A stretch of DNA of 64,000 nt from Ignelater luminosus (taxonomy: Eukaryota; Arthropoda; Insecta; Coleoptera; Elateridae). Positions 46,534 to 60,416 of the stretch are shown one piece after another (position 1 is the first letter of the stretch; the number at the start of each line of letters is the position of its first letter). The notes beneath the pieces were generated by a model. It did not search any database. It worked only from the letters and a program-made list of their open reading frames with translations, and was not told the origin of the DNA. The stretch covers positions 1 through 64,000 of the forward strand of contig VTPC01090447.1 in NCBI GenBank assembly GCA_011009095.1. The letters run 5' to 3'. Position numbers and translations under genes: made by a program.

Positions 46534-49500
46534 TCACATCCATTGTTCATCTTTTATATCACCTTCTACTTCTTTTGTACGTTCTATAATCTCCATAGGA
46601 ATATTATACTGTTGATCCAGACCAAGATAGGAATCAGACATAAGCAACACAGTGAAAATATACTTTCCTGTAAAGTTTTAATTTTAATTTAAAAAAGAAA
46701 AACGAAATATTCTCATCTTACCTGGTCTAGGGGTAGTAATAAAAAATGAACACGTAGCTTGCTTAACAACTGTAATTCTTTTAATCTCTATCAAATAATC
46801 ATTTTCAGCATCTCCAATGCAAATAAACCAGCCTTCATCTTTTTTCTTTGGAAATCTTGGAGCATTTACACTTAGATTTGGTGTACCCATTCTTTTAATT
46901 TTAAAAACAAATTCATACTGTAAATCAGATTCTAAGATCACAGTACTAGGATTTCCCTTTGAAATTTTCTGATCTACATTTGAAATTGATATATTCAAAT
47001 CTAATAATGGTAAATTGGAAAAGTACTGCAAAATATCTTTTGTTGGACTTGTATCGAAGCTTGTAATTAAAACGCTTTCAAACAAAGATTTCTTTTTTAG
47101 GCTTGCAAGTTTTAAACTTAAAAGATTCATGTTCGCTCTTTGAATATTCAGCTTCCTTTCGATTTCTTTTTCGAAATTTGGCAAATTGTTTGTTGTTATA
47201 TGTGGTATGGTTAATAATGTGGAAGCATATAGATATTGACCTTGAATTAACATTTGCATAATATGAATTATTTTTAATGTACAACTAAACCAGCTGTTAT
47301 TTGATGCGATGTCAGTCATTGCCTGTAAATGAAAAGAGAAAAAGAAATATTAAGTACTGTTTTTACACAGTATTTTACATTATATGCAGTAGGTGAATAA
47401 ATCCTTAAAACTGTATACAATTTTATTTACTTTTATATCTTTATATTCATTCAAAACCACAAATTCATTACATACAAAATTTAAAACTAACAATAAAAAA
47501 AACACATAAATAATCTAAAAACACTAGATTCAGAAAAAATCTTACCTGAAGGATACGTAATGCTTGATCCATAGCCGATTTAAAATCAACCAAGTACTCC
47601 TGATTTGGAAACTCATAATTCGAAAGATATGTATGAATAAGTAAGGCAACTTTAACAGACGATGATTCGCATGATTCTCCTTGTAAATCATACAAAATTT
47701 CTTGTGCAACTTCCCTATAATATTATAAATGTTTTAGCATAGAAATAAACTGACTACACTATTTAAAAACATTACTTATTTATCTTATCTTCATTATGTC
47801 TTACAGGAAATGTAGCATATTCTTCTGTACGACACATTACTTGTATTATTTCCATAATAGTACTGTCACTTTTAAGCTGCTCTTGAAAATGTGCCATTGT
47901 TTTATAAGATAAATAATAAAATGAAGCTATCTGGCCGTAAAATGTTATTTCATATTTCAAACGTGATTCCTAGAAATTGTTCATTAATACTAAAAAATAA
48001 AAAGTGAAAGACAAATACCTACCTCATCATTAAGCTCAACACAATTAGTTTCAACTAAAGTATTCACAACAGCATCGACAAGTTCACTAAGAAACTTCTG
48101 CACCGCAGCCGGTTCAATTTCACTTAAATTATAGTAAGAAGGATTTTCAAGTAAACGTCTGAAGAAATATGTCCAAGTCATATATTCCATAAGAGTATCT
48201 TTTGTTGTAATTGTTCCAGATGCAATTTCAGCATTGATATGGTCCGGTAAAACTTGCATTAAATTAGATTCAATTGGAAATGGTTCATATAAGAATTTCT
48301 TATAAAAGTTCTTTTTTATATCTTGAACAAAAACACAAGCTACACCACTTGAATCAAATTGTGGACGACCTGCACGACCCATCATTTGAAGAACATCAGT
48401 AATTGGCATATCAATATATCTTTTTGTCTTTCCATCAAAATATTCCGTCCCTATAAACACAAAAATTTACAAACAATTTCAGAAAGTTTAATAGAAAGCA
48501 AACCTTTAATAACAACCAAATGTGCAGGAAAATTAACACCCCAAGCAAGGGTTGCAGTAGCAATAAGAACTTGTATCTTTTGATTAACAAATAATTCTTC
48601 AATTGTTTTACGATCTTTTTCTTGTAAACCAGCATGATGTATACCAATACCAAATAACAAGAAATGCTTTAAATCATTATCGCTCACATTCGATACAATA
48701 TATTCCATAACACCTTCTTCACAATGTAACCACCGTTTACTATCAGAATCAGTTAACAAATAGGTTATAAGATCGATTGCAGTAATTCTTGTTTGTTTTC
48801 TTGAAGAACAGAAAATAAGAGTAGGACTGTTTGGAGCAAATTGACGAATCGCTTGATATGCAGGTCTATTCATAGATATCATTCTGGGACAATAATGTTT
48901 TCCTGGAAATCCTGTAATGTGGGTATCTAATGGAACTGGTCTTACGGATGGCCGGAAATTATATAAACCAATTTCTCCTATACCAAGCCAATTTGCTAAA
49001 TTTCCTGCATTTGCCATAGCAGTTGATAGACCAACAACGCGAGCTTTGATTCCGGTTTGATTAGCAATAAAATTGATTCGAGAAACAATTACTTCTAAAA
49101 CAGGACCGCGATCTTCTCCCAACAAATGGATTTCATCAATTATAATCAATCCAACTTGCTGAATGTATCTTCTGTTTTGCCATCCTCTACTCAAACCATC
49201 CCATTTTTCAGGTGTGGTTATTATAATGTCGGCATTTTTTATTATTTGTGCATTTGGTGTTACATCACCTGTCATTTCTATAACATTTTTACCTAAAAAT
49301 CCGCCAAAACGTGATTTCCAATCTTCTACTCTTTCCCTTACTAATGCTTTCAGTGGCGCAATATAAACAACCTAAAATTTACAAGAAAAATCTTTTGGTA
49401 CATGTATCTTGAATAATGCAATAAAACAAGAATTACTACCTTTAAATTTTCATTTTTATTAAATAATCTAAAAACGCAAATTTCCGCTGCTATAGTTTTT

Positions 49501-52500
49501 CCCGAACCTGTAGGTGCTCCGAGCAAAACATTATCATCTCTATGGTATAAACAATGAAATATTTGAGTTTGAACTGGATTGAAATGTGAAAATTTATATA
49601 GAGCTTCATAAACTGGGTTATTTAATGCTTCTACTGATAAAGGACGTAATTCCAAAAGTTCCGTATGTGGGGTGAAACTTTCTGGAATGTGCAAGTCCCT
49701 AAATGATAATGCATGGGTATACACTGCATCTGTAAATAGAAAATTATCAATGAAATCAGCTTTTCATCTAAATTAATACAATAAGAATACTATAGTAACA
49801 CGTTTGAGTTAGTACAATTTGGGCAAATTCACAACTATTCACAATACTTACGCATCCATCTATCATTAGAGAGTCGTACTAAATACTGACTCGGTCTTGG
49901 TTCCACTAAAGGCACAGTAAAAACCAATTCTAAAGTTTCCTTCTTCATGCATACAGCTTTTGTAATAGCACAAGTTTCAGAATGATAAATAGTATCATTC
50001 TCCGGATCTTCAACCCACAACCAGAAATTCTCACACCCTTTTCCATGGAACTTATCATTCCACACAAATCTAGGTGTAATAAACAATTTGACACGTAAAA
50101 CACCTCTAGTAATAGGATGTAAAGTTGAATCCACTTCAATTAGTGGGAAATTATCGATGCAACGTTTTAAATAACTAGCTGTCCTGTGATTTCTAATTAG
50201 ATGTCCCAAATCTTTCACATCCATCTCTTTAAGATCTTGTAAATTCATATTATGATTTTCAATTGTTTCTATGACAGTGAGTGGTATTTCTGGAAATTGC
50301 CTAACTGGTGATTGATAAGGCCACATTTGTTGTTCGAATGCTTGTGCTACTGTAAGGCAACGTCCAGCTAACGTTGCATGATTTTGATTGATGGCAATGT
50401 CGAATAGAGCACGTGCAATACGAACTGAGCTCTGCAAATCATAATTTCTTAAATTAAAAAACGATTTAATTAATAAACTTTTATTGTTACCTGATTAATA
50501 TATTCCATATCAGAAGCAAGAGAAGTTGATCTAATATATCCACGTGATAAATATGTTTGCATGAGCACATAAACTTTTCCGTTAGTATTTTCAACACCAC
50601 ATGGAACAAGAAATTCACAATAACATTCCAATAATGCATCTAAATCATCCAGTTCGTCAGGACGCACCTTTAAAATGTTTGTGAATAAGTTTGATAAAAT
50701 TAAATCATAATCTGGTCGATTCTTACTTGCATGTCATTAAATTCTGATGCTGAACACATCATATAAATAATATCTGCTTCAGTCATGAATGGTTCTATTC
50801 TTTCATTGAAAACTTCAATAGTCGGTAATGTAATGTAAAAGTAACTAGCAGTTCGACCAAGATGTGTCGAAATTAATTCCCCAGTTGATGTATCATACCT
50901 TATCAGGTGTGCTCTATCTAGTAATTCAGCAGCTTTATGAGTCATATCCAATAGATGTCCACGTAAAGAAGGATCATCCTACGATGATTTTAAAATAAAT
51001 AATAAATTCTAGTTATGAAGCAGTAACTTACATATAAATCTTTAGGAAGTAAACCGTACACATGAGGATTAATTCGCATTCTTCTATACATATAAGTGAA
51101 TGTTAACCATTCAACTGCCTCTTGTATATTAGCTATCGTACCTAATACGATCTTTAAAAAAAGAAAGAAAAATTGGTAAAATTGACTCATTTATTACAAA
51201 AACAAATTTACCTCAGCATTTAAATTATCTGGAAGTGCTTTTATCAAATTGCTTTCAATAGGAAGTTGATTAGTCAAAGCAGATAGATAGAAATGTACTT
51301 TCTCATTAGTTGTTATTATAACACCATGACCTGATGTATCAAATTGTGGTCGCCCAGCCCTTCCAAAAATTTGCAAAACATCTAATACATCTAAATCTAC
51401 AAACGAACCTCTCTTTGAATCATAAATTTCAGTTCCCTAAAATAAGAAAGTATGAAACTATAAATTATAAAAGAATGAATATTAATGATTACTTTAATAA
51501 CAACACCATGTGCTGGTAAATTTACACCCCAAGCAAGAGTGGCAGTACACACAAGAACCTTAATTGCGCCAGTAATGAATCGTTTTTCGGTTGCTGATCT
51601 ATCACGTCTCAACATGCCTAAAATCAAATGATGATGATAATGATTAGATTAGATAAAATCTAATACAGATCATTTAGTTACCAGCATGATGTACACCAAG
51701 ACCACATGCTAACAATTCTTCAATAACCTTATTAGATGATTTTTCTGCTTCCCATTGAAGTTTCTTAAACTGCATGGTATCAAGAGGAGCAAATAATTCA
51801 AGCATCTTCCTTTTGGCTGCCGTATCTTTTAAAAAGTTTGCTGTACGAACAGTTTGGTTTCTTGCATGTACAAACACTAAAACCTAAAGCACCAGAAACA
51901 TAGTTATTCTGCAAACATTTTCATAAATTATAGTTATATTTACTTGATGATCTTTTTTCAAAAATGACACAACTTTTTCAAAACACGCTTCATCTAAATC
52001 ACTATTAGACTGAGATGGTTTGATTGATTTAAGTCCAACAAATGTTTGTATTAGAGGCACCGATCTGTATCTATTATCAAAATAAAACAAACCAACATCA
52101 GGATTAACTCGTAAGAATTGACCGACATCCATATAACTAGGTAATGTTGCAGATAAACCAACAATTCGAATCATATTTTGAGAAGAAAGCACTTGACGAA
52201 GTGTTCGAGCAACTAAAGCTTCAATAACAGGGCCTCTGTCGGTGTTCAATAAATGAACTTCATCTATTATGAGTAGTTTAACTAAACTGGTTAATTCAAC
52301 ATCAGCTAACGAAAGAAAAAATATCGTAAATAAAAGTTTAATGCAAATTAAATAATGCTTATTTACCTGTGCCTTTACGGCTAATAACGTCCCATTTTTC
52401 AGGTGTTGTTACTAACATCTGAGTTTCTAAAATTTCTTTTCTAGATAGTTGGATATCGCCTGTTAATTCTTTAACATTTATTCCTAAGCATGCTAATTTT

Positions 52501-54616
52501 TGACCGAAATTCTGAGTCATTTCAGCTGCTAATGCTTTCATAGGGCAGATATAGACAATCTAAAAATATTATTATACTAAATAAATGAAACGATTATATT
52601 AGAATTATCAATTTTGTTTTATTGAAAATAAACTCACAGTGACAGTGACTGTAAACTAGCCTTAAAAATTACTATTGTCATTTAGAATGACAATAAACTA
52701 ACCTATATCAAAACTACCCATCTGTCACTTTGACAAGTAAGGTTAGGTGTCAATATTTTCAGTCTTTTAAATTTGAAATCAAAAATGTAAAGTACCTGTT
52801 TTAGTTAAAGAAACAAAAAATAGAAAGAAAGAAAATTATAAAATATTATTTTGTATTTAAATCTTAATGCAAAAGTAATAATTATTCTTACCTTAAACTT
52901 TTCAAGATGTAAAATATTGTTATCAATAAATGATTTTGCTAAATTTACAATGGTCATTAAAGCAATATTTGTCTTTCCAGAACCTGTAGGAGCACAAACC
53001 AACATATTTTCATTAGAATTATAAGCTACATCATAAACCTCTGACTGAATATGATTAAAATTAGTAATATCCTTAAAAACCATTCGTCCTACAGAATCGA
53101 GAGTTTCAATCTTAACTTTCTCAATATTCTCTACAGGTATTTCAAGTTGTTTTGGTGGAATTGTAATTTCATCGTATAATGCAGTAGATCCTAAAATTGC
53201 ATCAAATGGTACATTGGCAACCTTACCACATATCATCACTAAAAGTAATACCAGTTAGTACAAAAGCAAATTATAATTCTATAGTTTTACTTTTCCTAGC
53301 AATGTCTAATTGTTGATCATGTATATTGGGTTTTGAAGTAGAAGTGATACTTAATACAGGTTTACTAATGGGGAGACTTTTTCTAAAAAAAAGAGAAATT
53401 ACAAAGCACATAAATAAAATAATCAATAAGAAAATTGTTACTTCTTCACTTCGAAAAATCTTGAATAGTTCTGAAGGCCACTTTGTGTTAATTGATCTTC
53501 TGTTATATGTAGCTGCGCAACTATTTCTTGAAGTCTATGCAATGGAGATATCTCTGCTTCACTATCTACAGCATTTAGATGACTATTTGGTTTCATCTCA
53601 ACAGCTCCATTTGTGCTGGCTTAAAATTAAAAGAAGTAAAATGTATTTAAATTATAGATAAATATATCCTTAACATACCTGATTGCAATCTAGTACCACT
53701 CTTTCCATTTCTAGTTTCATTTTCAAAAGCTTCTAAAATTAATTGTCTTTTACTAAGGATCTCAGCTATAAATTCAAACAGATCAAATCCCAACATTTCA
53801 ATAAGTTCATTCTGTAACTCATCATCACTTTTACTAGATGACAATATCTGAACTAAAGATTCAGCAAAATCTTCCCATGTTAATCCAGGAATTAACAACT
53901 TATGTTTTGTATACTGTTCTTTCAACCATAATACACCATTAATCTCTACATTAAATTCAAAATTTAAAGAAGTCTTTCTTTCCTTGTTATGTTTTATTCT
54001 CTTTAATGGTTTATAAAAATGCTGATCAACTGATGATTTTTTTACTGAATTTAAAATAACTTTACTATTATCTAAACTTGAATTTGTTGTGAGAAACTGA
54101 CTGTGACAAACATTTGGTAACTGTTCTTTTAACTGTTCCGTTAACTAAAAAAGAACCTGAATTTGAAATATTCATTATATTAGTAATTATTGATACAACA
54201 TACCTTTACAATTGTTTGAAGTTTAGTAAATGGACAATCATTAAAAATACTAGTGAAATTCTTATCATGAGTGTATAAAAATTCTTTCTTGTCTTTTGTT
54301 AAAAGATGTAACAAAGCCACATCAGTCGCTTCCTTTCTATTGTGAGCATCCATGTGTGGTTTTAACATATTTTGAATCACACGAAGTATCTCCAGTGCAC
54401 AGAAATTTCTTTCATCTTCTAATAACGTTTTAATAGACTGTACAACGTGGCTAAATAAATAAGATAAGTTTATAAAATCGAATATGTAATTTAATCATTA
54501 TTTTACCTTTCATTTGAAGTATTCAGTCCTGTGTCTGGTTTGTGTTTATATTTTAAAATGTTAGTTTTAAAATTCATTTTTTCTATTTCACTACTAGCGT
54601 CTGGAATGTGTACCAT
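46534..54616 (-). CDS. ASCC3: Activating signal cointegrator 1 complex subunit 3 helicase (22 coding exons)
   Basis: Ski2-like 3'-5' helicase of the ASC-1 complex, which splits collided ribosomes (RQC-trigger) and unwinds DNA for alkylation repair. Exons, 5' to 3': 54507-54616, 54204-54450, 53679-54144, 53442-53619, 53291-53382, 52892-53238, 52367-52559, 51944-52305, 51682-51883, 51493-51617, 51212-51436, 51032-51151, 50727-50978, 50491-50667, 49852-50431, 49440-49729, 48504-49371, 48023-48450, 47776-47969, 47546-47714, 46722-47322, 46534-46667. All are GT-AG and sum to 6360 nt, or 2119 residues (human about 2200). Cassette 1: APTGSGKTN near residue 450, IIDEVHLL near 560. Cassette 2: APTGSGKT near 1300, IIDEIHLL near 1400. 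Each cassette is followed by a Sec63-type module. Both ATPase sites look intact, unlike the degenerate second cassette of Brr2, its nearest relative. The start ATG opens exon 1 directly after its acceptor, so a 5' non-coding exon is expected. Confidence 0.96.
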
Positions 54617-55090
54617 CTACATAAAAAGAGAAGGTTTACGGTTACATGTTATCATGTAACAACATACTTTTACAAAGAGAATTTTAAATATTGCACAATA
54701 AAATCTATTTTAAGGTTTTATAAATGTAGTAATTATTAACTTAAAGCAGTTTTCAATCAAATAATTTTCATCTGATATTAATCATGTGTTCAAACATATT
54801 TACACATTCCGGCTTTATGTTAACTGAAATATTGTATCAGAATTTCTAAAATCTCAATTCATACTAAATCGTTTTCACGACAATATACTTACTTCAAATA
54901 ATAACAGACTATGAATAAATATGTTACTTTTAATAGCACATAATTATTATATATTTTCTAATATAAACAAATTTATCTGAAACTTTTATCTCTTACCTTA
55001 GATTCGATTACACAATGTTACACCTATATAATAGTAATATCTCAAGTGGTTATAGTTTGGTGGAAACTGCAATATTATTTTATCTACTTT
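54617..55090 (-). other. ASCC3 5' region with probable non-coding first exon
   Basis: On the minus strand a good donor (CTAAG|GTAAGAG) at 54996/54997 would join to the acceptor at 54617 immediately before the ATG. The untranslated exon would then lie from about 54997 to somewhere near 55060-55090. The cap site is not resolved. Confidence 0.5.
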
Positions 55091-55453
55091 ATTTCAAATG
55101 ATGTGTCAATCACAGTCAAGTATTTAGGTTATGTAGATTCAACTGTCAAGTGGCTGTCAAAAATGTGGTTTCTCATGCTGGTAGTACTGTTTAGGCTACC
55201 AACATAAAATATCCTATTTGGTGAGATATACAATAAGGTGCAAAAGTAAACTGAAGTTAAAACTTTGATATACAAGACGTAGTGCATAATGCAAAACACG
55301 AAGGAATATACATACTTACTAGGAAGAAAGTGTAGAAAAAAGAAAGAAGCGCTAAAAATCAGTGTTTATAAAGAATTCATCCAATACTATACAATAACGA
55401 GTCAATTTTATTTCTTGATTATGTAAGTATTTCTAAAAAAACATAGTTACTTA

Positions 55454-55574
55454 CAGCGGCGGTTCTAGACAGACAGCACAGACCGTGTGATTGGTTGAAA
55501 TTGTCAAATTATACAGAAACAAACCAATCAAGCAGTAATCACACGGTTTACAAATGTGACTCCTAGCTTTGCTG
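55454..55574. mobile_element. Short MITE, 121 bp
   Basis: Left end CAGCGGCGGTTCTAG, right end read inward CAGCAAAGCTAGGAG. Inner inverted blocks ACCGTGTGATT are present on both sides. The core (AATTGTCAAATTATAC...CCAATCAAGCAGT) resembles 31560-31694. It sits between ASCC3 and the glucosidase gene. Confidence 0.65.
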
Positions 55575-55634
55575 GCCTTAAAATTATAACAATTAATAAC
55601 AACTATATTACAGTGGAGTAGGTAATCGATTTCT

Positions 55635-56648
55635 TTATGGGTTTCTGGTTGATATAACACGTTTATAATAATCAGCAGACGGTCTTGCTTTTCTTGGTCT
55701 ATTAGGATCATTGAAATCTACCTGGTAGAGTCCAAATCCAATTCTAAAAATTATTTAAATTAATATTAAAGACCGTTTTCTTCTACTAAATTCTCACGTG
55801 TATCCACTGTGCCATTCAAAGCTATCCATAAAACTCCAAGCTGTATAGCGTTTTACTCGCACACCATATTTGGTAGCAGCTTCAAGCACATAAGTCAAAT
55901 ATGTCTAGAAATCTCAAATATTACTCAAGATATTTTATTTCCAAATAATTATTTACCTTATGATAGGTAATTCTTTCTTCATCATTAAATTTTTTATTAC
56001 CCGCGTAACCATTTTCTGTAATATACACAATTGGGTTTCCGTACTGCTTTTTTATCCAAATTAATGCATTTCTAATTCCCCAAGGCACAACCTAAAACAA
56101 TAATTTTGATTAAGGTTTTACTGTCATTTTACTTTTAGGGTCGATACTTTACACGCATAAGTGGAGAAGAAGTGGGATGCCAAGAAGGATCAAAATATGA
56201 ATTAACATTCATATCTTTTTCAAATGAAGGTGTACCAATAGGATCTTGCGTCTTATCAGCAGCCATTTGTGTACTATAATGATTAAAGCAAAAGATGTTA
56301 TCATGCGTTCCTCTAATATATTCGATCTCTTTTTGAGTAAATAGTGGTAAACGCGATTCTTCAAAACCTTCTAGCTCACTTCGTTCACTTATAAGTTTTT
56401 TCACAATGCTCGGATAATCGCCAGTTTTACTGAATATGGGATGTGCGTAAAGACCTAACTGGAACAGATTTTTCGATAAAGTAATATTTAATTATGAAAT
56501 TGAGAGTTAATGTTGGGTATATATTATTAAAATAATATTATGTGCTAGATTACCTCAAATTCCATAGCCCTGTTGGACGCTTCAATATTGTCTTTGGAAG
56601 TACTTGCTGGTTCGTACCAATAACTATCGAGATTAATGCTGATCTTAC
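55635..56648 (-). CDS. Glycoside hydrolase family 1 (beta-glucosidase/myrosinase-like), C-terminal exons only
   Basis: Family 1 enzymes hydrolyse beta-glucosides (plant glycosides, glucosinolates) by a retaining mechanism, usually secreted in the insect gut. Five exons fit: 56554-56648, 56153-56458, 55957-56091, 55798-55904 and 55635-55743. All are GT-AG and in frame, giving about 250 residues and a TAA stop. Landmarks in order are [60 protein letters not shown], the catalytic nucleophile motif [23 protein letters not shown] (sugar-binding aglycone region) and [14 protein letters not shown]. The first exon needs a preceding exon ending in G. The N-terminal half, with the NEP acid/base motif, was not found downstream of 56649 to the window end. 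It is either past an LINE-expanded intron beyond the window, or lost. Confidence 0.88.
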
Positions 56649-57004
56649 CTAAAAATTATTATTACGTATATATACTAACTTATTTTATTTATGCCATTTG
56701 AGTCACGTTAGTATTTATCAAGGTTGGTGTAATATGTAGAGGTTGCTCAAGTTTCTATACTGTAATGGTTGATGCAGTGTATGAATAACGGGGCGTGTAA
56801 AGTAAGCTGTGGCGTCAGTGGTCCATAGCAAAGAACGGGAACTATATGTAAACCTGGTAATAGTTCCCATTTTCTTTCTGTTTTGCTGCATCAGATTATT
56901 GTTTATAGTATGCATTCATGTTATTTGTTTCGCTTCGTATAACTAAATAAGTACAACAACTGCTTAAGATTTACCAATTTCTGCACAGGGTTTAGGACTT
57001 AAAC
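56649..57004. other. Intron or flank between the GH1 exon and the LINE
   Basis: No GH1 exon recognised. A 65-codon minus-strand frame at 56718-56915 has no similarity I recognise. Confidence 0.4.
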
Positions 57005-57408
57005 TTTTTTTTTTCAACTTAATACTTTTCATTAACAAAGAATACAACGCCAAATTGGGCGTATTGTAAATGCATTAATAACTAATATACAGAGAGGATT
57101 ATAACTAAAATTAAAACATTGGAACTATAAATAACAGTAATTAGAATAGAATAAGTATAATAGATTATTTAGTAATAGTTAATAAGGAACCTTAGAGTAT
57201 TTTGGGAGCACAAAAGTCACTTATAATATAAAACGCTTTAAAATAAATAGTTAATAATTAAGGTTAATTTACAAATTATTAATCCAATAGTTTACAGCAA
57301 CTAAAATTATAATTATATATATTGAAATCGTCAAAATGTATTATATAAACAGTAAGTAATTGTAAACTGGTAAAAATGAAGAATTAAGGCGTGATATGTA
57401 CAGGTTAG

Positions 57409-60400
57409 TTAATTTTGTTCGTCTGTTAAGAATTTTATTAGTATTTCAGGAGGGGCAGTTTCAGGTAGATTTTCATATAAAATTGGCCAAGTATTTGAAA
57501 GTTCTATTAGTTCATCCCTAGTTCGAGAGTATTGTGGGCAATGATAAATTCGATGAATAGGGTCATCTAAGGTTTCTGGGCATATTGAGCAGTAAACATT
57601 AATATCCTTTCCTATGCGCAATAGGTGACAGCCAAAAGGACCATGTCCTGTCCATATTTGATTTAATAAAAATATGTATTCTGTTGGAAAATTTACAGTA
57701 ATAGGAATTTTTGGAAAAAATTTAAAAGTAGTTCGTCCTTTAGTAGACGAATCCCATCTTTCTTGCCATAAGTTATTTATCTTTGTGTCTAGGTATGATT
57801 TGAGATGATTTCTAGAGACAAAATTTTCTTTATAAATTTCTTCATCTATACAATACAAATATATATTTTCTTTTTTTAATTTTTTCAAACAAAGACTTCT
57901 TTGTAAAATTAAATCCAGTGGAGGAATTTTTGCTAGAACCCCAGCAGCTTCTGCAAATACTGATTTGTAGCCTCTGGTATAAACTCTACAAAAAGTTCCA
58001 TAAATTGATCTAATTAATTGTTGTATTCTTACTAAATTTATTTTGCTGATCCAAATTTCGATTCCATAAGAGATAATAGGAATAAGGGCACAATTATAGA
58101 TTGTTAATAAGGAGGTAGCCAGATCAATTTTCCATGCTTTACGAAATTAAATTTGGAGTCTATTAATATGCCTAAATATTTGCAGGAATCAACCAAACCA
58201 ATCTTTTCGTCATATATTTGAATTTTTATGTCTCGATGGTGGACTCTTGGTGGAGAACGATTTATTAAAATTTTAGTTTTCTTGCTTGATATTGTCAATT
58301 TTTGTTCTTCAGTCCAGTTTAGTAATATGTTTATACATTCTTGTGCTGTAGTTTTTAATTCATTACGAGAATTTGAGTTAATAACATATGCTAAATCGTC
58401 AGCATAAGCAAATACTTCGATATTTTCTGGTAAATTTTTTGTTAATTGTGAATCTAATAGAAGATTCCATAATGTAGGGCTGAGAACAGATCCTTGAGGA
58501 CATCCCATTTTGCAAGATTTTTCACATTTGTAGCCGGATTCAACTAGTGAGACTTTTCTATCAGTTAAATAACTTTTAATAAGTGCCAAGTAATTATGGG
58601 GTATATGTTTTTTCTTCATAGAATCAAAAAGAGCAGGCCACCAAAGATGGTCGAAAGCTCCGCTTATGTCCACGAATATTGTTAATATATAAGAATCTTC
58701 GCAGTTATTAATATAATTTATATAATCTCTTAAAGCGTCAATAGTTGATGTTTCTTTTATAAAACCATATTGTCTAATTGAGTGTAATCTAGGGAATAAA
58801 TTAAATAACTTATTTCTGATTAGTTTTTCTAATATTTTTCCAAATTCTGATAATAATGTTACTGGTCTATAGTTTTTAATATTTTCGTTATTTGCTGCAG
58901 GATTTTTTAAGATTACTTTTAATATTCCTGATTTCCATATTTTAGGAAAATATTTTAATTTGAAGCAAGCCGTATAGATTTGATGTAAATAATTTCGAAG
59001 AGTTGTGTAAGTTTCTTTAATAAATTTGCCTTTGATTAAATCTTCGCCAGGAGCTTTATTTATTTTTAATTTCGAGATTATAAAATCAAGTTCATTTAAA
59101 GATGGGGGATCTATTTCTTCATTTAAAAGGGGTAATGGCTATAAAATCTCTTACATTAGCCTGTTGTTTCTGTGTTAAGGTTGTTTCATCTGGGTCTGGT
59201 AGTAATGAATGTAAAAGATAATTTGCAGATTCTTCAATTGTGTTAGTATAATTATTTTCTTCATTTAATTTAAAAGAAGTCAGGACACCTTTTTTATTAA
59301 GTTTTGAAGTTGCTAGTTTGTATACTACTCCCCATGGATTTGGTTTTAAATCATTTTCTACAAAAGAAACCCAAGAATTTATTTGGGCTTCATTTAAGGT
59401 TTTCTTGTAGTTTTCTTTGGCAGTAATCGTTTCATTATATAAATAGTTTCTTTCATTTGGAAATCTGTTGCTGTATAATAATTTTTTCTTCATTAGATAA
59501 ATTTTTCTGAATCTTTCTACTTTATGGGTCCATCATTCTGGTCTGTTAGGGTAAATTTTGTTTTTTGCTAATTTAAATATGTTTATTTTGATATAATTGT
59601 AAAAAGAAGCTAAACTATGTTCAATACTGTCAGTTGTATCAAGAGGGTTATTTATTTCCATATCTACAAAATGTTTTAATATGTTATTTACTTGAGTAAA
59701 ATCCAGGATGTTTACGTTTATTATTCTATGTTGTTTTCTATCATAAATATTTTCAGTTGAAGTAATGTTAAATAATATTGGTTTATAGTCTGAAGATATA
59801 ATATCACTTTTAATTTCCCAATCTGTTATAAATTCATTGAGATCGTAACTTATCATTGTTAAGTCAATATGACTGGTTCCCAATTCATTTTCGAAGGTTG
59901 GTACATTCAGGGAATTTATTATGGTAAGATTGTTATTTAATACTAACTCTTCAATAATAGGAACTGTAGCATCATTTATTCTATCAAACCATAAGGTAGA
60001 TCTGCAATTAAAGTCACCAGCAACTATTTTGTATCCATCTAGTTCATTTAGCCAATTGTTTAGGTTTTCAAAAACAATTTGGGGGTCTTCTCTTGGAGGT
60101 CTATAGCAGTTGAATATAAATAAGTTAGATTAATTACAGAAATTTTATTTGTATTATATTTAATCATATTTAAAATTTTGATTGATAAGTTATTTATTAT
60201 GATTTATGATAGAAATGGTTCCGTTTGTTTTGCAATTATTCTAAGTTTGCCCAATAAAGGTATATTATAAATATTGTTTGTGTTGAAACAATATTGTTCT
60301 TGTAATAAGGCAATATCAATTTTAAAATCAGTTACGAATTTGAGAGCTTCTTGAGTTGCAATTTTGGATTTTTGTAAGTTGCATTGAAAAAATTTTAATT

Positions 60401-60416
60401 TATGCATTATAATCAA
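57409..60416 (-). pseudogene. R1-clade ORF2: endonuclease-reverse transcriptase, frameshifted
   Basis: Starts at 60416 inside the end of ORF1 (MHKLKFFQCNLQKSKIA). The apurinic-type endonuclease shows ALLQEQYCF (catalytic E), VAGDFNCRSTLWF and GTSHIDLTM (catalytic SH.D). The reverse transcriptase runs from about 59130 to 58100: KINKAPGEDLIKGKFI, KNYRPVTLLSEFGKILEKL, IFVDISGAFDHLWWPALF, GCPQGSVLSPTLWNLLLD, EVFAYADDLAYV (catalytic YADD) and CKYLGILID. The C-terminal part reads LWQERWDSSTKGRTTF and ends with a CX2CX8HX4C zinc motif (CSICPETLDDPIHRIYHC) before the stop at 57409. Breaks are near 60200, 59890, 59510, 59120 and 58100. DISGAFDHLWWPA and the C-terminal RWDSS...TGHGPF pattern point to the R1 clade. 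Confidence 0.85.

Noticed and set aside
52560-52891. 332-bp ASCC3 intron with GTGACAGTGACTG-like small repeats considered as a possible MITE
   Set aside because: Inverted similarity too short and patchy to support an element.
56718-56915. 65-codon minus-strand frame considered as a GH1 upstream exon
   Set aside because: No GH1 motif, and no acceptor/donor pair giving the phase needed by the exon at 56648.
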